Part shown: piece after piece, positions 62,520 through 64,000 of the stretch | How positions within the stretch are numbered: position 1 is the first letter of the stretch | How the letters are laid out: the number at the start of each line of letters is the position of its first letter | From: Actinomycetes bacterium | GTDB lineage: Bacteria > Actinomycetota > Acidimicrobiia > Acidimicrobiales > RAAP-2 | Direction: 5' to 3' | DNA: 64,000 nucleotides | Assembly: GCA_021779855.1 (NCBI GenBank) | Contig: JAJXZW010000006.1 | Location: forward strand, 40,226-104,225 | The notes under the pieces: generated by a model | Databases searched by the model: none | What the model was told of the DNA's origin: nothing | What the model saw: the letters and a program-made list of their open reading frames with translations, nothing else | Position numbers and translations under genes: made by a program

Positions 62520-63921
62520 GCCCGCGCGGCGACCGACGCGCGTCGCCGAGCGGGTGAGGGACGCTCTGCGACCCGTCAGCCCCGCGGCCCGCGACGCCCT
62601 GGCGCGGCGCTGGGCGGAGCTGCCCGAGCACGTGCGCACACCCGCCCAGACCCTGGGGCGCTTCGGCGTCGAGTGCGAGGGGACCCACGGGGTCTTCCCG
62701 CGCTGCAACTTCTCGTGCACACCCTGCTACCACTCCTCCGACGCGAACCGCGTGCGGGTCGACGGGCCCCACACCGTCACCGAGGTCGAGTCGCAGATGG
62801 CCTTCTTCGGGGCGCGCGCGCCCCACGCGCACGCCCAGCTCATCGGTGGCGAGGTGACCCTGCTCGACCCCGACGACCACGCCGCGGCGCTCCTCGCCAT
62901 GCGCCGCCACGGGCGCGAGCCGATGAGCTTCTCCCACGGGGACATCGATCTCGACTACCTCGAGCGCCTGGTGACCGGGCCCGACGGGCGGCGACGGCTG
63001 GCGCGGCTCTCCTTCGCGGTCCACATCGACTCGACGATGCGCGGACGGCGCGGCCAGCGCCGGGTCGAGCGCGAGACCGACCTCACGCCGGAGCGCGTTC
63101 GGGTGGCCGCGATGTTCGCCCGCCTGCGCGAGCGCGGCGTGCGCACCTTCCTCGCCCACAACGTCACCGTGACCCCCGAGAACGTCGACCAGATCCCCGA
63201 CCTGCTCGCCGGGGCCCGCCGGCTCGGCTACGGGATGTTCTCCTTCCAGCCCGCCGCCTTCGTCGGTGACGACCGGCGGTGGCGCTCGGACTACTCGCTC
63301 CTCGACCCCGACCGGGTGTGGGCGCGGATCGAGGAGGGGGCCGGGGCCCGCCTGCCCTACCGGGTCCTGCAGGTGGGCGACCTGCGCTGCAACCGCACCG
63401 CCTGGGGCTTCTACACCGGCGAGCGCTGGGTGAGCCTGCTCGACGAGGACGACCCCCGGGACCTCGCCGCCCGCGACGCGCTCTTCACCCACCTCGGCGG
63501 CTTCCACTTCTCGGCCCCGGCGCCACTCGTGGCCCTGCGCCTCGGGGTCGTCGCCCTCAGCCACCCGCGGCTCGTCGGGACGGCCCTCGCCTGGGCCCGG
63601 CGCACCGTGCGCCGGGCCGGTGGGTGGCGCCGCGTGCTCACCGAGCGGCCCCGCCTGACGACCTTCGTGATGCACCGGTTCATGGACGCCGCCCAGGTCG
63701 CCCCGGCGTGGGCGCTGCTCGAGGCCGGCGAGGTCGCCACCGACCCCGAGGTCCGCGAGGTCCAAGAGCGCCTGGCCGCCTGCTCCTACCTGATGGCCCA
63801 CCCCGAGGACGGGCGCACGGTGCCGGCCTGCGTGCAGCACGGGGTCCTCGACCCGGTCGAGAACCTCGACCTGGCCCAGCGCCTCCCCCTGCCCCGACGT
63901 CGAGGGGCAGCGGCCGCCTGA
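62509..63921 (+). CDS. Radical SAM protein, unknown substrate
   Basis: GVFPRCNFSCTPCYHSSDANRV (CxxxCxxC); IGGEVTLLD; overlaps anti-sigma gene. Confidence 0.85.
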   Translation: MRTEPARRPTRVAERVRDALRPVSPAARDALARRWAELPEHVRTPAQTLGRFGVECEGTHGVFPRCNFSCTPCYHSSDANRVRVDGPHTVTEVESQMAFFGARAPHAHAQLIGGEVTLLDPDDHAAALLAMRRHGREPMSFSHGDIDLDYLERLVTGPDGRRRLARLSFAVHIDSTMRGRRGQRRVERETDLTPERVRVAAMFARLRERGVRTFLAHNVTVTPENVDQIPDLLAGARRLGYGMFSFQPAAFVGDDRRWRSDYSLLDPDRVWARIEEGAGARLPYRVLQVGDLRCNRTAWGFYTGERWVSLLDEDDPRDLAARDALFTHLGGFHFSAPAPLVALRLGVVALSHPRLVGTALAWARRTVRRAGGWRRVLTERPRLTTFVMHRFMDAAQVAPAWALLEAGEVATDPEVREVQERLAACSYLMAHPEDGRTVPACVQHGVLDPVENLDLAQRLPLPRRRGAAAA

Positions 63922-64000
63922 TGTTCGACGCCCGCCTGCGTCGCCGGCTGGCCCCGGCCCTCGACCGGGCGGCGGGCGCCCTGGAGCGCCGCGGCGCGCG
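63921..64000 (+). CDS. N-terminus of possible CDP-alcohol phosphatidyltransferase (truncated by window)
   Basis: MFDARLRRRLAPALDRAAGALERRGAR resembles CDP-alcohol transferase N-termini. Confidence 0.4.
   Translation, partial: MFDARLRRRLAPALDRAAGALERRGA

Overview
High-GC, Actinobacteria/Acidimicrobiia-like chromosomal window, read directly from the sequence and the ORF track. From left to right: (1) a purine biosynthesis cluster on the minus strand (purF partial, purL, purQ, purS, purC, purB, purD, purA); (2) a heat-shock operon dnaK-grpE-dnaJ-hspR-clpB on the minus strand. Between clpB and purA lies a ~1.9 kb accessory islet, bounded by a 250 bp near-perfect direct duplication of the clpB 3' end; (3) gpmA-like, PII, AmtB, Fe-S oxidoreductase, dcd and MscS genes; (4) a tRNA-Gly(CCC) followed by a compositionally different accessory stretch with a Fic protein, a perfect 13-bp-arm palindrome, an IS30 element and an ECF sigma/anti-sigma pair; (5) a form-II CoxL-type molybdenum hydroxylase (CODH-like) cluster; (6) a second molybdoenzyme cluster (DMSO-reductase-family catalytic subunit, FeS subunit, NrfD, TorD-like, Mrp ATPase, polyferredoxin, DUF6457); (7) a UspA-MFS pair bracketed by decayed IS30 and IS3 transposases; (8) a methyltransferase, a Met-rich membrane protein, a frameshifted patatin, thioredoxin/NAD(P)HX epimerase/NrtS-like genes, a flavin disulfide reductase, a SigR-type sigma with zinc anti-sigma, a radical SAM protein and the start of a likely CDP-alcohol phosphatidyltransferase. 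The most unusual structure is the islet at the clpB 3' end. All family calls come from motif recognition without database searches.
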